A stretch of DNA of 64,000 nt from Nitrospira_D sp019636945 (GCF_047338595.1 NZ_JBLFBO010000002.1:248001-312000), one strand, 5' to 3'. Counted from the stretch's first letter, positions 23,718 to 33,026 are shown. Notes: a model not told the origin generated them from the sequence alone. A program made the numbers and translations.

Positions 23718-25472
23718 ATGATGCAGACACTGATCGAGACATTACTCAACAAGTTTCCTGAGGCCGTGCTCTCGGCTGACATCGACACTGCGCATGCAGA
23801 AACGACCGTGGAGGTCGCCGCACCCCGGATCTTGGAAGTGATGCGTTTCCTTCATGATGCACCGGAGGCCTGCTTTGACCACATCACGGATATCTGCTCA
23901 GCCGACTATCCGTCCGACCAACAGCGGTTCGAGGTCATCTACCAGTTACTCTCAATTCCCCACGGGAAACGGATCCGCCTCAAAACCAGGCTCACGGAAG
24001 AGAACCCCTCGCTTGATTCGATCACAAGCATCTGGCGTGGCGCGGACTTTCTGGAGCGCGAAGTCTACGACATGATGGGGATCCGATTCGCCGGACATCC
24101 GGATCTGCGCCGTATTCTCCTCCCCGAAGACTACACCGAAGGCTATCCCTTGCGAAAAGATTTCCCCGCCGAGGGACGTGGCTGGCGCAGTCAGTTTGAC
24201 TTTATCCCACGACTTGATGAGCCGCCGGTGGAACAGGTCGACAGCGAGGTCTCCGAAGCCGAAAGGAAGGTGTTCCTGTCGAACCCCAATGCCTCGCCGT
24301 CCAATCGCCGGGAAGAGCTCTTGTTGAACATGGGACCGCAACATCCCAGCACGCATGGTGTCGTGCGGGTCGTCCTCGAGCTGGATGGTGAACGGATCGT
24401 CAAAGCCACGCCGGATCTCGGCTATCTCCATCGGGGAGTGGAAAAGCTGGCTGAAGGTTTGGCGTACATGCAGATCATCCCGCACACCGACCGGCTGGAT
24501 TATGTCTGTGCGATGGCGAACAACTACGCCTATGTCCGAGCCGTGGAGAAACTCCTCGGTATCACCGTCCCCGAGCGCGCGGAATACATCCGCACCATCG
24601 TTGCGGAAATGCAGCGCATTCTCGGACATCTCTTCTGGCTGGGCGCCCAAGCCTTGGATATCGGCGCGATGACGGTGTTCTTCTGGACGTTTCGCGAGCG
24701 CGAAACGTTGCTTGATATGTTCGAGCAACTCTGCGGGGCCAGACTGACCCTGAATTACTATCGGATCGGCGGGGTCGATAGCGACTTCACTCCGGAACTG
24801 GTGACTCGCCTGAGAACATTCTTGGAGACCTTCCCGCAGAAGGTCAACGAATACGATTCACTCCTTGCCAGCAACCGAATTTGGCTGGCACGAACCAAAC
24901 ATATCGCGGTGATCTCAGGGAAAGACGCCATCAATTTCGGCATGACCGGTCCGTCCCTGCGAGGATCAGGGGTGGCGTACGATGTCCGCAAGCTTGAACC
25001 CTACGGGGTCTACCACAAAGTGGATTGGGAGGTCCCGGTCGGGAAAAACGGCGACACGTATGACCGGTATTGGATACGCGTCGAGGAGATGCGCCAGAGC
25101 GCGCGGATCATTGCCCAATGTCTCGACCAGATGCCGCCCGGCCCAATCATCGCTGACATGCCGCAATACATTCCGCCGCCGAAGCAACTGGTGATGCGGG
25201 ATATGGAGAGCTTGATTCACCATTTCATCATCTTTACCCAGGGGTTCAAACCGCCGAAAGGCGAAACCTATTGCCCGACTGAAGCCCCCAAAGGGGAACT
25301 CGGCTTCTTCATCATCAGTGACGGCAGTCCCCGCCCCTATCGTCTGAAGATTCGCTCACCGTCCTTTATTCACATGGGCGCGTTCGACCATATGGCGCGA
25401 GGCTATTTGATTTCCGACATCATTACGATTTTTGGAACGTACGATGTGGTCATGGGGGAATGTGATAGATGA
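23718..25472 (+). CDS. nuoCD: Fused NADH-quinone oxidoreductase subunits C and D
   Basis: 584 residues. Residues about 1-170 are NuoC, with the signature REVYDMMGIRFAGHPDLRRI; a linker of about 35 residues follows; residues about 205-584 are NuoD, with MGPQHPSTHGVVRV, LGYLHRGVEKLAE and the C-terminal MGECDR. NuoD lines the quinone pocket and is the subunit methylated by NDUFAF7 in mitochondria, which fits the MidA-type gene at the head of this operon. C-D fusion is known from several bacteria. ATG 23718 or the next codon, also ATG. Confidence 0.97.
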   Translation: MMQTLIETLLNKFPEAVLSADIDTAHAETTVEVAAPRILEVMRFLHDAPEACFDHITDICSADYPSDQQRFEVIYQLLSIPHGKRIRLKTRLTEENPSLDSITSIWRGADFLEREVYDMMGIRFAGHPDLRRILLPEDYTEGYPLRKDFPAEGRGWRSQFDFIPRLDEPPVEQVDSEVSEAERKVFLSNPNASPSNRREELLLNMGPQHPSTHGVVRVVLELDGERIVKATPDLGYLHRGVEKLAEGLAYMQIIPHTDRLDYVCAMANNYAYVRAVEKLLGITVPERAEYIRTIVAEMQRILGHLFWLGAQALDIGAMTVFFWTFRERETLLDMFEQLCGARLTLNYYRIGGVDSDFTPELVTRLRTFLETFPQKVNEYDSLLASNRIWLARTKHIAVISGKDAINFGMTGPSLRGSGVAYDVRKLEPYGVYHKVDWEVPVGKNGDTYDRYWIRVEEMRQSARIIAQCLDQMPPGPIIADMPQYIPPPKQLVMRDMESLIHHFIIFTQGFKPPKGETYCPTEAPKGELGFFIISDGSPRPYRLKIRSPSFIHMGAFDHMARGYLISDIITIFGTYDVVMGECDR

Positions 25473-25478
25473 GGCATA

Positions 25479-25561
25479 CGGTCAGGATGTTCCAGTGCTC
25501 GCTGCCCACGCACGATCAGAATGTGCTCGGTCAATGCGCGCAGTTTGGAACGTCCTGACCG
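25479..25561. repeat. Long inverted repeat between nuoCD and nuoE
   Basis: Arms CGGTCAGGATGTTCCA (25479-25494) and TGGAACGTCCTGACCG (25546-25561) pair at 15 of 16 positions around a 51-nt loop. It begins 7 bp after the nuoCD stop. It does not show the 7-nt periodicity of the other spacers and may be a different intergenic repeat type or an mRNA processing hairpin. Confidence 0.7.
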
Positions 25562-25592
25562 CCGCCTCGATAAAGGGATGTGCGGAGGAACC

Positions 25593-26135
25593 GTGCTGAA
25601 AGACAAATACGGAAAAGAAATCGACGAGATCCTGAGCCGCTATCCGGTCAAGCGTTCTGCGTTGATTCCGTTGCTCTATGTCGCTCAGCGCGATCAGGGC
25701 TATGTGAGTGAAGCGGTCATGCAAGAAATTGCGCAGTTACTCGGGTTAACCCCACCGCAAGTCTATGAAACCGTCACGTTTTACACGATGTTCAACCTGA
25801 AACCGGTGGGTAAGTTTCACATTCAGGTCTGTAAGTCGCTCATGTGCGCACTGGTCGGCTCAGATACGATGATCGGATGGATCAAAACCAAGCTTGGGAT
25901 TGCACCTGGTGAATCAACGACGGACGGCCTGTTTACCCTCAGCGCGGTGGAATGTTTGGCGGCCTGCGGGACCGGTCCCATGATGCAGATCAATGAGGAC
26001 TATTATGAACGTGTGACTGAGGAGAAGCTCGACCGCATTTTGGCTGATTTACGAACGACGGGCAGCAGTGACTTGAAGAGCGGGCCTTTTCTATGGCCGG
26101 AACCGACGCCCGCAGAGCGGGCGCGTGAAGCGTGA
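25593..26135 (+). CDS. nuoE: NADH-quinone oxidoreductase subunit E
   Basis: About 180 residues. Ligands for the 2Fe-2S cluster N1a are visible as CKSLMC (about 81-86) and CLAAC (about 121-125). Start set at GTG 25593, with GGAGG 4 nt upstream and a normal NuoE N-terminus (KDKYGKEIDEILSRYP); upstream in-frame starts would read through the inverted repeat. The last residues (ARAREA) and the stop codon are encoded by the left arm of heptad array R2. Confidence 0.95.
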   Translation: MLKDKYGKEIDEILSRYPVKRSALIPLLYVAQRDQGYVSEAVMQEIAQLLGLTPPQVYETVTFYTMFNLKPVGKFHIQVCKSLMCALVGSDTMIGWIKTKLGIAPGESTTDGLFTLSAVECLAACGTGPMMQINEDYYERVTEEKLDRILADLRTTGSSDLKSGPFLWPEPTPAERAREA

Positions 26136-26212
26136 TGCGTATTTCGTCGTTCGCAAGAAAGAACGTCGGGTTGTCTGACGCTTCACGTTTCACGAGTAAC
26201 GCTTCACGAGAT
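26123..26212. repeat. Inverted heptad array R2 (nuoE-nuoF)
   Basis: Left arm GCGTGAA, GCGTGAT, GCGTATT (26123-26143), which contains the nuoE stop codon; right arm ACGCTTC, ACGTTTC, ACGAGTA, ACGCTTC, ACGAGAT (26178-26212). The arms are mutually complementary with a 34-nt loop. It ends 4 bp before the nuoF start. Confidence 0.8.
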
Positions 26213-26216
26213 TAAG

Positions 26217-27521
26217 ATGCCGCAACACGAACTGATCTTACTGAAAAACATGATGCAGCCCGGCTATACCGGCTCGCTACGGGACTATGAGAAGACGGGA
26301 GGCTATCAGGCTGTTCGCAACACGTTTGGAAAAATCGCGCCGGCGGATGTGACCACGATGGTGCGAAAATCCGGCCTCCGCGGACGCGGTGGTGCCGGCT
26401 TCCCGACCGGGGTGAAGTGGGGCTTCCTCCCCAAAGATTACCAAGGTCCCCGATACCTCTGTTGCAATGCCGACGAGAGCGAGCCCGGCACGTTCAAGGA
26501 CCGACAGCTGATGGAGCGCGATCCTCACCAAGTCTTGGAAGGCATTCTATTGGCCTGCTATGCCATTGGCGCAGAAACGGCTTACATCTATATCCGCGGA
26601 GAAATGGTTCTGGGCTCTAGGATTTTGGAGCAGGCCATCACTGAAGCTCGAGCTGCCGGATACATCGGGAAGAATATTCTCGGCACCGGTATTCACGCAG
26701 ACGTGTGGGTGCATCGTGGAGCAGGCGCCTATATCTGTGGTGAAGAAACGGCTCTCTTGGAATCCCTCGAAGGCAAACGCGGACTCCCACGCATTAAACC
26801 GCCGTTTCCTGCCACGCACGGGCTCTACAATAAACCGACGGTCGTCAATAACGTCGAGACCCTGGCCAATCTTCCCCACATCCTGAACCGCGGCCCCGAA
26901 TGGTTTGCGGCGATCGGGTCCCCGCCGAAAAGCACTGGGACCAGGGTGTTCTGTGTGAGCGGGCATGTCAAACGACCCGGTAATTATGAAGTGCCGATGG
27001 GAATCACGATCCGAGAGTTGGTCTACGAACATGCCGGCGGGATGCGATCCGATAAGCCCCTAAAAGCCATCATTCCCGGTGGAGCCTCGGCCCCCTTTCT
27101 GACACCGGCGCATCTCGACGTGAAGCTGGATTTTGAGCACGTAGCCACGGCAGGATCGATGCTCGGATCCGGCGGCGTCACTGTCATGGAAGAAGGGACC
27201 AGTATGGTCTGGGCGGCGCTCCGGTTGATGGAATTCTTCTACCACGAGTCTTGCGGGAAGTGCAGTCCCTGTCGGGAGGGCAGTTCGTGGCTGGTTCAAA
27301 CATTGCGCAGGATTTTGGCGAAACGTGGTCGGATGCAGGATCTTGAAACCTTGTTGGATCTATGCAAGAACATCGCAGGTCGAACGGTTTGTGCGTTTGG
27401 GGATGCGGAAGTCGCTCCGATCCAGAGCACCCTGAAGCACTGGCGGCAGGAATATGTGGACCTCATCCACGAAGCAGAAGCCGCGAATTTGATCAGACCT
27501 GAGCCGGTAGGTAAACCTTGA
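26217..27521 (+). CDS. nuoF: NADH-quinone oxidoreductase subunit F
   Basis: 434 residues. Binds NADH and FMN and the 4Fe-4S cluster N3. Visible are GLRGRGGAGFPTGVKWGF (about 57-74), the FMN/NADH region CNADESEPGTFKDR (about 83-96), GAGAYICGEETALLESLEG (about 170-188) and the cluster ligands ESCGKCSPCREG (about 343-354) with a further Cys near 393 (TVCAFGDAEV). Complete and normal in length. It forms the NADH-oxidising tip with NuoE and NuoG. Confidence 0.98.
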   Translation: MPQHELILLKNMMQPGYTGSLRDYEKTGGYQAVRNTFGKIAPADVTTMVRKSGLRGRGGAGFPTGVKWGFLPKDYQGPRYLCCNADESEPGTFKDRQLMERDPHQVLEGILLACYAIGAETAYIYIRGEMVLGSRILEQAITEARAAGYIGKNILGTGIHADVWVHRGAGAYICGEETALLESLEGKRGLPRIKPPFPATHGLYNKPTVVNNVETLANLPHILNRGPEWFAAIGSPPKSTGTRVFCVSGHVKRPGNYEVPMGITIRELVYEHAGGMRSDKPLKAIIPGGASAPFLTPAHLDVKLDFEHVATAGSMLGSGGVTVMEEGTSMVWAALRLMEFFYHESCGKCSPCREGSSWLVQTLRRILAKRGRMQDLETLLDLCKNIAGRTVCAFGDAEVAPIQSTLKHWRQEYVDLIHEAEAANLIRPEPVGKP

Positions 27522-27525
27522 TGGG

Positions 27526-27603
27526 AATCTGTCAATCTCATGATCTGTTGAGTCGAAGACATCCCTCAAATCCTCAGGTCAACAGATTGACAGATCAACA
27601 GAT
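27526..27603. repeat. Inverted octad array R3 (nuoF-nuoG)
   Basis: Here the unit is 8 nt: right arm CAACAGAT, TGACAGAT, CAACAGAT (27580-27603). The left arm (27526-27553), read on the opposite strand, gives CAACAGAT, CATGAGAT, TGACAGAT. The arms are complementary around a loop of about 26 nt. Confidence 0.75.
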
Positions 27604-27617
27604 AACAAAGTTCGACT

Positions 27618-30284
27618 ATGCCTGATACGACAGCCCCAATGGTTCGCATGACAATCGATGGAATGACCGTCAAGGTCCCGAAAGGCACCTTGGTGATCGA
27701 AGCCGCTCGGCGTGTCGGCGTCATGATTCCGCATTTCTGCTACCACCCGAAGCTCAAGCCGGACGCCAACTGCCGCATGTGCCTGGTCGAAGTCGAAAAG
27801 ATGCCGAAACTCCAAACCGCCTGCAGTACCCCGGTCGACGAGGGCATGAGCGTGCGCACCGCCACGAGCGTGGTCAACGATGCCCATCGATCAGTGCTCG
27901 AGTTTATCCTCGCCAATCATCCGCTCGATTGCCCGGTCTGCGATCAAGGCGGGAAGTGCGACCTTCAAGATTTTTCCCATCAGTACACGGCCACCAGCCG
28001 GTTCATTGAAACCAAACGCGTGTTTCCCAAGGAGTATTTCAGTCCGCTGATCGAGACCCAGATGAATCGCTGCGTGCAATGTCTCCGCTGCGTCCGCTAC
28101 TGCGATGAAGTGATGGACGTCAAGGCATTGGCACCGGCAGGTCGCGGCACCATGACGGAAATCAAGCACTTCGGCCCGCACCCGTTGAACTGCGAGTTCT
28201 GCGGAGGCTGCGTGCAGATCTGCCCGGTCGGGGCCATTACCAGCCGGCTGTCCATGTATGAATACCGGCCCTGGATGCTGAAGCGAGCCGACACCATCTG
28301 CGGGTACTGCGGAGACGGATGCCAGATGACCGTGCATACGAAGGGGAAGGAGTTGATCGAGGTCAACTCAGCCCATGGAGCGGGGCGTAACAACGGAGAC
28401 CTTTGTGCTCGCGGTTTTTTTGGGTTCCATGCGTCGAGCCATTCGGAACGCCTGACTCACCCGCTCATTCGTCGCAATGGTGCATTGGTCCAGACCACAT
28501 GGGAAGAGGCCTTGGAATATGTCGCCGATCGCATCAGCGCGATCAAAACTGCGCACGGAGGACCGAGCTTCGGCGGATTGATCTCAGGCCGGTGTACGAA
28601 TGAAGAGCTGTACCTCTTCCAAAAATTCCTCCGCGTGGCCGTCGGCACCAACCATATCGACAGCAGCGCCCGCTATGGGCATGTGAACGGCCTCCACGCC
28701 ATGCAACTTGTCCAGGGTACTCATCGGTGGACCATGACCTTCGATGACATCCTGGATGCCGATGTGTTGCTTCTCGTCGGGACGAACATTACCGAAACCA
28801 ACCCGGTCACCGGCCTCAAAGTCAAAGAAGCGGTCAAAAAGCGTCGGGCGACCTTGATCACCATTGAGCCCCTGGATCCGGTGATTGGAACGATCAGCAA
28901 CATTGCGACCCTCTCGCACCATCATTTCCGTACTCTACCGAGCGACATCCCCACCACCGTCCTGGGCTTGCTGAAGGCCATCGTCGAACAGAATCTGATA
29001 CAGCCGAACCTGACACAAGAGTACCCCGCCTATGTCGGCGCGGTCACGAGTGCAGTGCAGACAATCTCCTGGCAGGATCTCCGTGTGACTACGGGAATCG
29101 AACCTGAGGCTTTCGGACAGGCTGCCAAGGTGCTCGCGGCCGGACGGCGAGTGGTCGTGCTCGCCGGGCAACTGCTCCTGCGCAGTGAACGCGGATATCG
29201 CGGATCCTTGACTCTCCTCGATCTGCTGCTGCTGACCGGCAAGCTGGATCAACCAGGTTGCGGCTTCGCTCCGCTTGCGGAAGAGAATAACGACCAAGGG
29301 GCTGTGGAGATGGGTGCCGTGGCGGAATTTCTTCCGGGCGCTTGCTCGGTGACCAACCGCAGCGACCACGATCGGATCATGAAGCAGTGGAATGCGGACG
29401 TGTCCTCCGATGTCGGAGCGTCCCTCGTCGAAATGCTGGATCGGGCCAAAGCGGGATCGCTCAAGGGCATGCTCATCGTCGGAGAGAATCCGGTTGGGAG
29501 CCTGTCGGCATCACTGCGCCCCGAGGAAGCCTTGCGTAAGCTCGATCTGCTGGTCTGTCAGGAACTCTTCTTGACTGAAACCGCGGCGCTCGCTCACGTC
29601 GTGTTGCCGGCCGCATCATCTCTTGAGAAAAGCGGAACGTTTACGAATACCGAAGGGCATGTCCAAGCCGTTCGTCCCTCAATCGACCCTCTTGGAGAAA
29701 GCCGGCCGGACTGGGAAATCTTTTCAGCTCTCTCCATTTTATTGGGCTCACCGATGGAATACGCCGAGAGCAAAGAGATCCTCAAGGAAATTCGGAGCCT
29801 TATTCCCGGCTACGGATCTCTTGGACCTACCCCGCTGCCTCCCAAAGTCGATCGCGCGACGATGGAACGGTATCTCACCGATGGCTATCAGCGTGATCTT
29901 GCGGCACGATATCAACTCGTGGTACCGAAATCCCGCCCAGATGGAACGTTGCGACTCGACCTCGTCCAGAGCCTGTTTCACTCGGGAAAGTTTTCGACCC
30001 GCTCCAAGGGCTTGTTACAAGTAGAAGACAGGGGACGGCTTCGAATCAATCCGGTTGATGCAGCCCGCTTTGCCTTGGTGGACGGCGACCGCGTTCGCCT
30101 CTCCAGCACATCCGGAGAAATGACCACAGAAGTGACGCTTGTGGAGCGGGTCCCACAGGGAGCGGCCTGGTTCCCGGATCACTTCGGCCAAGCTGCCGTC
30201 CGATTATTTGACTGTGCTATTGATCCCATCACTCACGCGCCATCCCTCAGAACGGCGACCGTGTCCATGATGAGGGTGGCCTGA
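27618..30284 (+). CDS. nuoG: NADH-quinone oxidoreductase subunit G
   Basis: 888 residues. N-terminal ferredoxin-like domain with 2Fe-2S ligands (CYHPKLKPDANCRMC, about 40-55), the His-Cys motif HPLDCPVCDQGGKC (about 100-113), two 4Fe-4S motifs (CVQCLRCVRYC about 154 and CEFCGGCVQICPVG about 193), and a further CGYCGDGC (about 233) with the distant Cys in NGDLCARG for an N7-type cluster. The remaining 600 residues are a molybdopterin-oxidoreductase-like domain that carries no cofactor in complex I. Presence of the N7 ligands is a feature of only some bacterial NuoG proteins. Confidence 0.97.
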   Translation: MPDTTAPMVRMTIDGMTVKVPKGTLVIEAARRVGVMIPHFCYHPKLKPDANCRMCLVEVEKMPKLQTACSTPVDEGMSVRTATSVVNDAHRSVLEFILANHPLDCPVCDQGGKCDLQDFSHQYTATSRFIETKRVFPKEYFSPLIETQMNRCVQCLRCVRYCDEVMDVKALAPAGRGTMTEIKHFGPHPLNCEFCGGCVQICPVGAITSRLSMYEYRPWMLKRADTICGYCGDGCQMTVHTKGKELIEVNSAHGAGRNNGDLCARGFFGFHASSHSERLTHPLIRRNGALVQTTWEEALEYVADRISAIKTAHGGPSFGGLISGRCTNEELYLFQKFLRVAVGTNHIDSSARYGHVNGLHAMQLVQGTHRWTMTFDDILDADVLLLVGTNITETNPVTGLKVKEAVKKRRATLITIEPLDPVIGTISNIATLSHHHFRTLPSDIPTTVLGLLKAIVEQNLIQPNLTQEYPAYVGAVTSAVQTISWQDLRVTTGIEPEAFGQAAKVLAAGRRVVVLAGQLLLRSERGYRGSLTLLDLLLLTGKLDQPGCGFAPLAEENNDQGAVEMGAVAEFLPGACSVTNRSDHDRIMKQWNADVSSDVGASLVEMLDRAKAGSLKGMLIVGENPVGSLSASLRPEEALRKLDLLVCQELFLTETAALAHVVLPAASSLEKSGTFTNTEGHVQAVRPSIDPLGESRPDWEIFSALSILLGSPMEYAESKEILKEIRSLIPGYGSLGPTPLPPKVDRATMERYLTDGYQRDLAARYQLVVPKSRPDGTLRLDLVQSLFHSGKFSTRSKGLLQVEDRGRLRINPVDAARFALVDGDRVRLSSTSGEMTTEVTLVERVPQGAAWFPDHFGQAAVRLFDCAIDPITHAPSLRTATVSMMRVA

Positions 30285-30325
30285 GGATTTGTTGAGCTCT
30301 GCGACTATGCGAATCGAGGAGTCCC

Positions 30326-31402
30326 ATGGTGACTGAATTCGGATTACGTCTTGCTATTTCCCTGACTCAAATCGGTGCGGTCATGTGCATCGTGGTCATT
30401 ACGGTGCTGATCCTCACCTTGGCGGAACGAAAAGTCTTAGGATGGATGCAGGATCGCATGGGCCCGATGGAAGTCGGTCCCTACGGCATTCTTCAGCCGT
30501 TTGCGGATGCCATCAAGCTGTTTTTCAAAGAAGATATCGTACCCGCCGGTGCAAACAAGTTCATCTTTACCATGGCGCCGATCCTCTGCTTGATCCCGAC
30601 GTTTATCGGATTTGCCGTCATCCCCTGGGGACCCAACTGGACGTTTGAGATCAATGGCATCGTCGTGAAGCCGTTCGTCATCAGCGACATCAATATCGGC
30701 ATCCTCTACATCCTCGCCTTCGCCTCACTCGCCGCCTACGGCATCATCCTCGGAGGATGGGCTTCCAATAGCAAATATTCCTTGTTGGGAGGCCTTCGGT
30801 CAGCCGCACAGGTGATCAGCTACGAGCTCAACGTCGGCCTGGCGATTGTCGGTGTGTTGATTTTGGCCGGTTCGCTCAGTCTCGTAAAAATTACGGATGC
30901 CCAGGCCGGCTGGTTTTGGAATTGGCATATCTTCGCCCTGCCGGCGCCCCAAATCTTTGCGTTCGTCGTCTACGTGATTTCGGTCGTCGCTGAAACGAAC
31001 CGGGTGCCGTTCGATCTGCCTGAGGCGGAGAGCGAACTTGTTGCAGGGTTTTTCACCGAATACAGCGGGCTGCGATTTGCGTTCTTCTTCCTCGCAGAGT
31101 ACGCCAATATGGTCCTGGTGTCCTGTGTGGCTTCTGCCTTGTTTCTCGGCGGCTGGAACGCACCCTATCCAGGAACCCTGATGGAACTGGTCGGCTTATC
31201 ATCCTGGTCCTGGATGGAAAGCACTATGTGGTTTGCAATTAAAACCTACTCGTTGCTGTTTCTGTTTTTCTGGCTGAGAGCGACGTTGCCGAGACTGCGC
31301 TACGATCAGCTCATGCGATTCGGATGGAAGGTGCTGTTACCCATTGCGCTGGCCAACATCGTTGTGACGGCCATCGCCGTCTTTATCTATCAACGGATCT
31401 GA
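30326..31402 (+). CDS. nuoH: NADH-quinone oxidoreductase subunit H
   Basis: 358 residues with about eight membrane helices. Conserved quinone-site segments are visible: LAERKVLGWMQDRMGP (about 31-46), ADAIKLFFKED (about 59-69) and ETNRVPFDLPEAESELVAGF (about 223-242). It joins the peripheral arm to the proton-pumping arm. Shine-Dalgarno GAGGAG before the ATG. Confidence 0.98.
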   Translation: MVTEFGLRLAISLTQIGAVMCIVVITVLILTLAERKVLGWMQDRMGPMEVGPYGILQPFADAIKLFFKEDIVPAGANKFIFTMAPILCLIPTFIGFAVIPWGPNWTFEINGIVVKPFVISDINIGILYILAFASLAAYGIILGGWASNSKYSLLGGLRSAAQVISYELNVGLAIVGVLILAGSLSLVKITDAQAGWFWNWHIFALPAPQIFAFVVYVISVVAETNRVPFDLPEAESELVAGFFTEYSGLRFAFFFLAEYANMVLVSCVASALFLGGWNAPYPGTLMELVGLSSWSWMESTMWFAIKTYSLLFLFFWLRATLPRLRYDQLMRFGWKVLLPIALANIVVTAIAVFIYQRI

Positions 31403-31419
31403 CCAGCGTACGGAACCCT

Positions 31420-31986
31420 ATGAGATCCACACCCACGACCAAGCGCCTGAGCCTGTCCGAGTGGTTCAAGACGATTACGTTCTACGAAATCCTCGTCGGC
31501 ATGAAGGCGACGCTTTCGCACCTGGTCAATTACCGCCCGGTGACATTGCAGTATCCCCACGAGAAGCGCACGCTACCGGACAACTATCGAGGCATGCTCG
31601 CCCTGCTCCGTTACGACGACGGAACGGAGAAGTGCGTGGGATGCGATCTCTGTGAAGCGGCTTGTCCGTCCCGTGTCATCCGGGTGGTCAGCGCGGAAGT
31701 GCCGGGCGAGCCCACGAAGCGCTATTCAAAAGAATATTACATGGACATGACCAGGTGCTTGTTCTGCGGGATGTGTGTGGATGCCTGTCCCGTCGACGCC
31801 TTGGGAATGACCCGAGAATTTGAATGGGCGGTGTACGACAAACGCCAGCTCCATCTGAACAAACAGCAGTTGCTCGCCATCGGAGACCGCTCGTTTCCCG
31901 TTCGCGAGAAACGCTTGGAACTTCAGCATCCAAACGTGGCGTTCTTTAACGTAGCGTTCAGCCACGTACCACCAAAGCCGAACTGA
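31420..31986 (+). CDS. nuoI: NADH-quinone oxidoreductase subunit I
   Basis: 188 residues. Two 4Fe-4S motifs for clusters N6a and N6b: CVGCDLCEAACPS (about 73-85) and CLFCGMCVDACPVDA (about 112-126). Start set at ATG 31420, 17 bp after nuoH; a longer frame upstream would overlap nuoH by 80 bases and is not conserved-looking. The end is extended by a hydrophilic tail ending SHVPPKPN. Confidence 0.97.
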   Translation: MRSTPTTKRLSLSEWFKTITFYEILVGMKATLSHLVNYRPVTLQYPHEKRTLPDNYRGMLALLRYDDGTEKCVGCDLCEAACPSRVIRVVSAEVPGEPTKRYSKEYYMDMTRCLFCGMCVDACPVDALGMTREFEWAVYDKRQLHLNKQQLLAIGDRSFPVREKRLELQHPNVAFFNVAFSHVPPKPN

Positions 31987-32073
31987 ACCAAGGGATTACG
32001 TATCGGCAGACCAATGGCTGCAGCATCCGTGTGCTAGTCAGGTCCAATCGACCTTGAACACAGGAACCATCAG

Positions 32074-32589
32074 ATGTCGCAACTCATTTTTGCATATTTT
32101 GCCGGCATGATTATCGCGGCATCCATTCTCGTCGTCGCGTTGAAAAACCCCGTCTACAGCGCACTGTCTCTCCTCGTCATGTTTTTCCACGTCGCCGGCC
32201 TGTTCGTCACCCTTCATGCCGAGTTCTTGGCCGCCGTGCAGATTATCGTCTATGCCGGAGCGATTCTTGTGCTGTATTTGTTCGTCGTCATGATCTTGAA
32301 CGTCAAGCAAGACGACCGGTACCACAATCAGTGGCGGATCGCGGGGTTCGTCTGCATCCCCTTGATGATGGAAGCCATGGTCCTCCTATCCGGTGGTGCA
32401 GGCATACGCACGAGCGGTACCCAAGTCGTCCTCGCCCCGTCAGCGAAGGCCATTGCTCCGGATAATACGTTAGCCATCGGGCAAACACTGTTTTCGACCT
32501 ATCTCTTCCCGTTCGAGGTTGCCTCCTTGGTGCTTCTAGTCGCCATGATCGGCGCCATCGTCCTTGCGAAGCGAGAAATCGGTGAATAG
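32074..32589 (+). CDS. nuoJ: NADH-quinone oxidoreductase subunit J
   Basis: 171 residues with five membrane helices. Family segments ALKNPVYSALSLLVMFFHVAG (about 23-43) and QIIVYAGAILVLYLFVVM (about 58-75) are present, including the pi-bulge helix region. It ends GAIVLAKREIGE, as usual. Antiporter-linking subunit of the membrane arm. Confidence 0.96.
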   Translation: MSQLIFAYFAGMIIAASILVVALKNPVYSALSLLVMFFHVAGLFVTLHAEFLAAVQIIVYAGAILVLYLFVVMILNVKQDDRYHNQWRIAGFVCIPLMMEAMVLLSGGAGIRTSGTQVVLAPSAKAIAPDNTLAIGQTLFSTYLFPFEVASLVLLVAMIGAIVLAKREIGE

Positions 32590-32627
32590 GACAATTCCAG
32601 CCCTATCGTTCACACGAAGGTAGCCGA

Positions 32628-32933
32628 ATGACCATCCCCATCTCCTACTATCTTCTTTTGAGTGGAATCGTGTTTCTGACTGGGATCGTCGGCGTACTCA
32701 TCCGTCGCAATATCATCGCAATCCTGCTTTCAGTTGAACTGATGCTGAACGCGACGAATATTAACTTCGTCGCATTCTCCGATTATTTTCGGGACATGGG
32801 GGGACAAGTGTTTGTCTTCTTTGCCCTCACTGTCGCCGCTGCAGAGGTGGCCGTTGGGTTGGCGATCATCATCGCACTCCATCGCTCCCGGTCGACCATC
32901 AATATTGAAGAGTTCGATTTATTGAAATGGTAA
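32628..32933 (+). CDS. nuoK: NADH-quinone oxidoreductase subunit K
   Basis: 101 residues with three membrane helices and the two buried acidic residues of the E-channel, in LLSVELMLNATNINFV (Glu about 37) and AAAEVAVGLAIIIAL (Glu about 73). Normal length. The stop codon is directly followed by heptad array R4. Confidence 0.97.
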   Translation: MTIPISYYLLLSGIVFLTGIVGVLIRRNIIAILLSVELMLNATNINFVAFSDYFRDMGGQVFVFFALTVAAAEVAVGLAIIIALHRSRSTINIEEFDLLKW

Positions 32934-32939
32934 GGAACT

Positions 32940-33021
32940 GGCAGATGGCAAATGGAAAATGGCAAATGGTACGGACTGGAGTCCGGAGCTTGTGCCATCG
33001 GCTATCAGCCATCAGCTCTTA
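32940..33021. repeat. Inverted heptad array R4 (nuoK-nuoL)
   Basis: Left arm GGCAGAT, GGCAAAT, GGAAAAT, GGCAAAT, GGTACGG (32940-32974); right arm GCCATCG, GCTATCA, GCCATCA, GCTCTTA (32994-33021). The right arm, read in reverse, gives GATGGC words matching the left. It occupies the entire spacer up to 5 bp before the nuoL ATG. Confidence 0.8.
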
Positions 33022-33026
33022 AGCCT

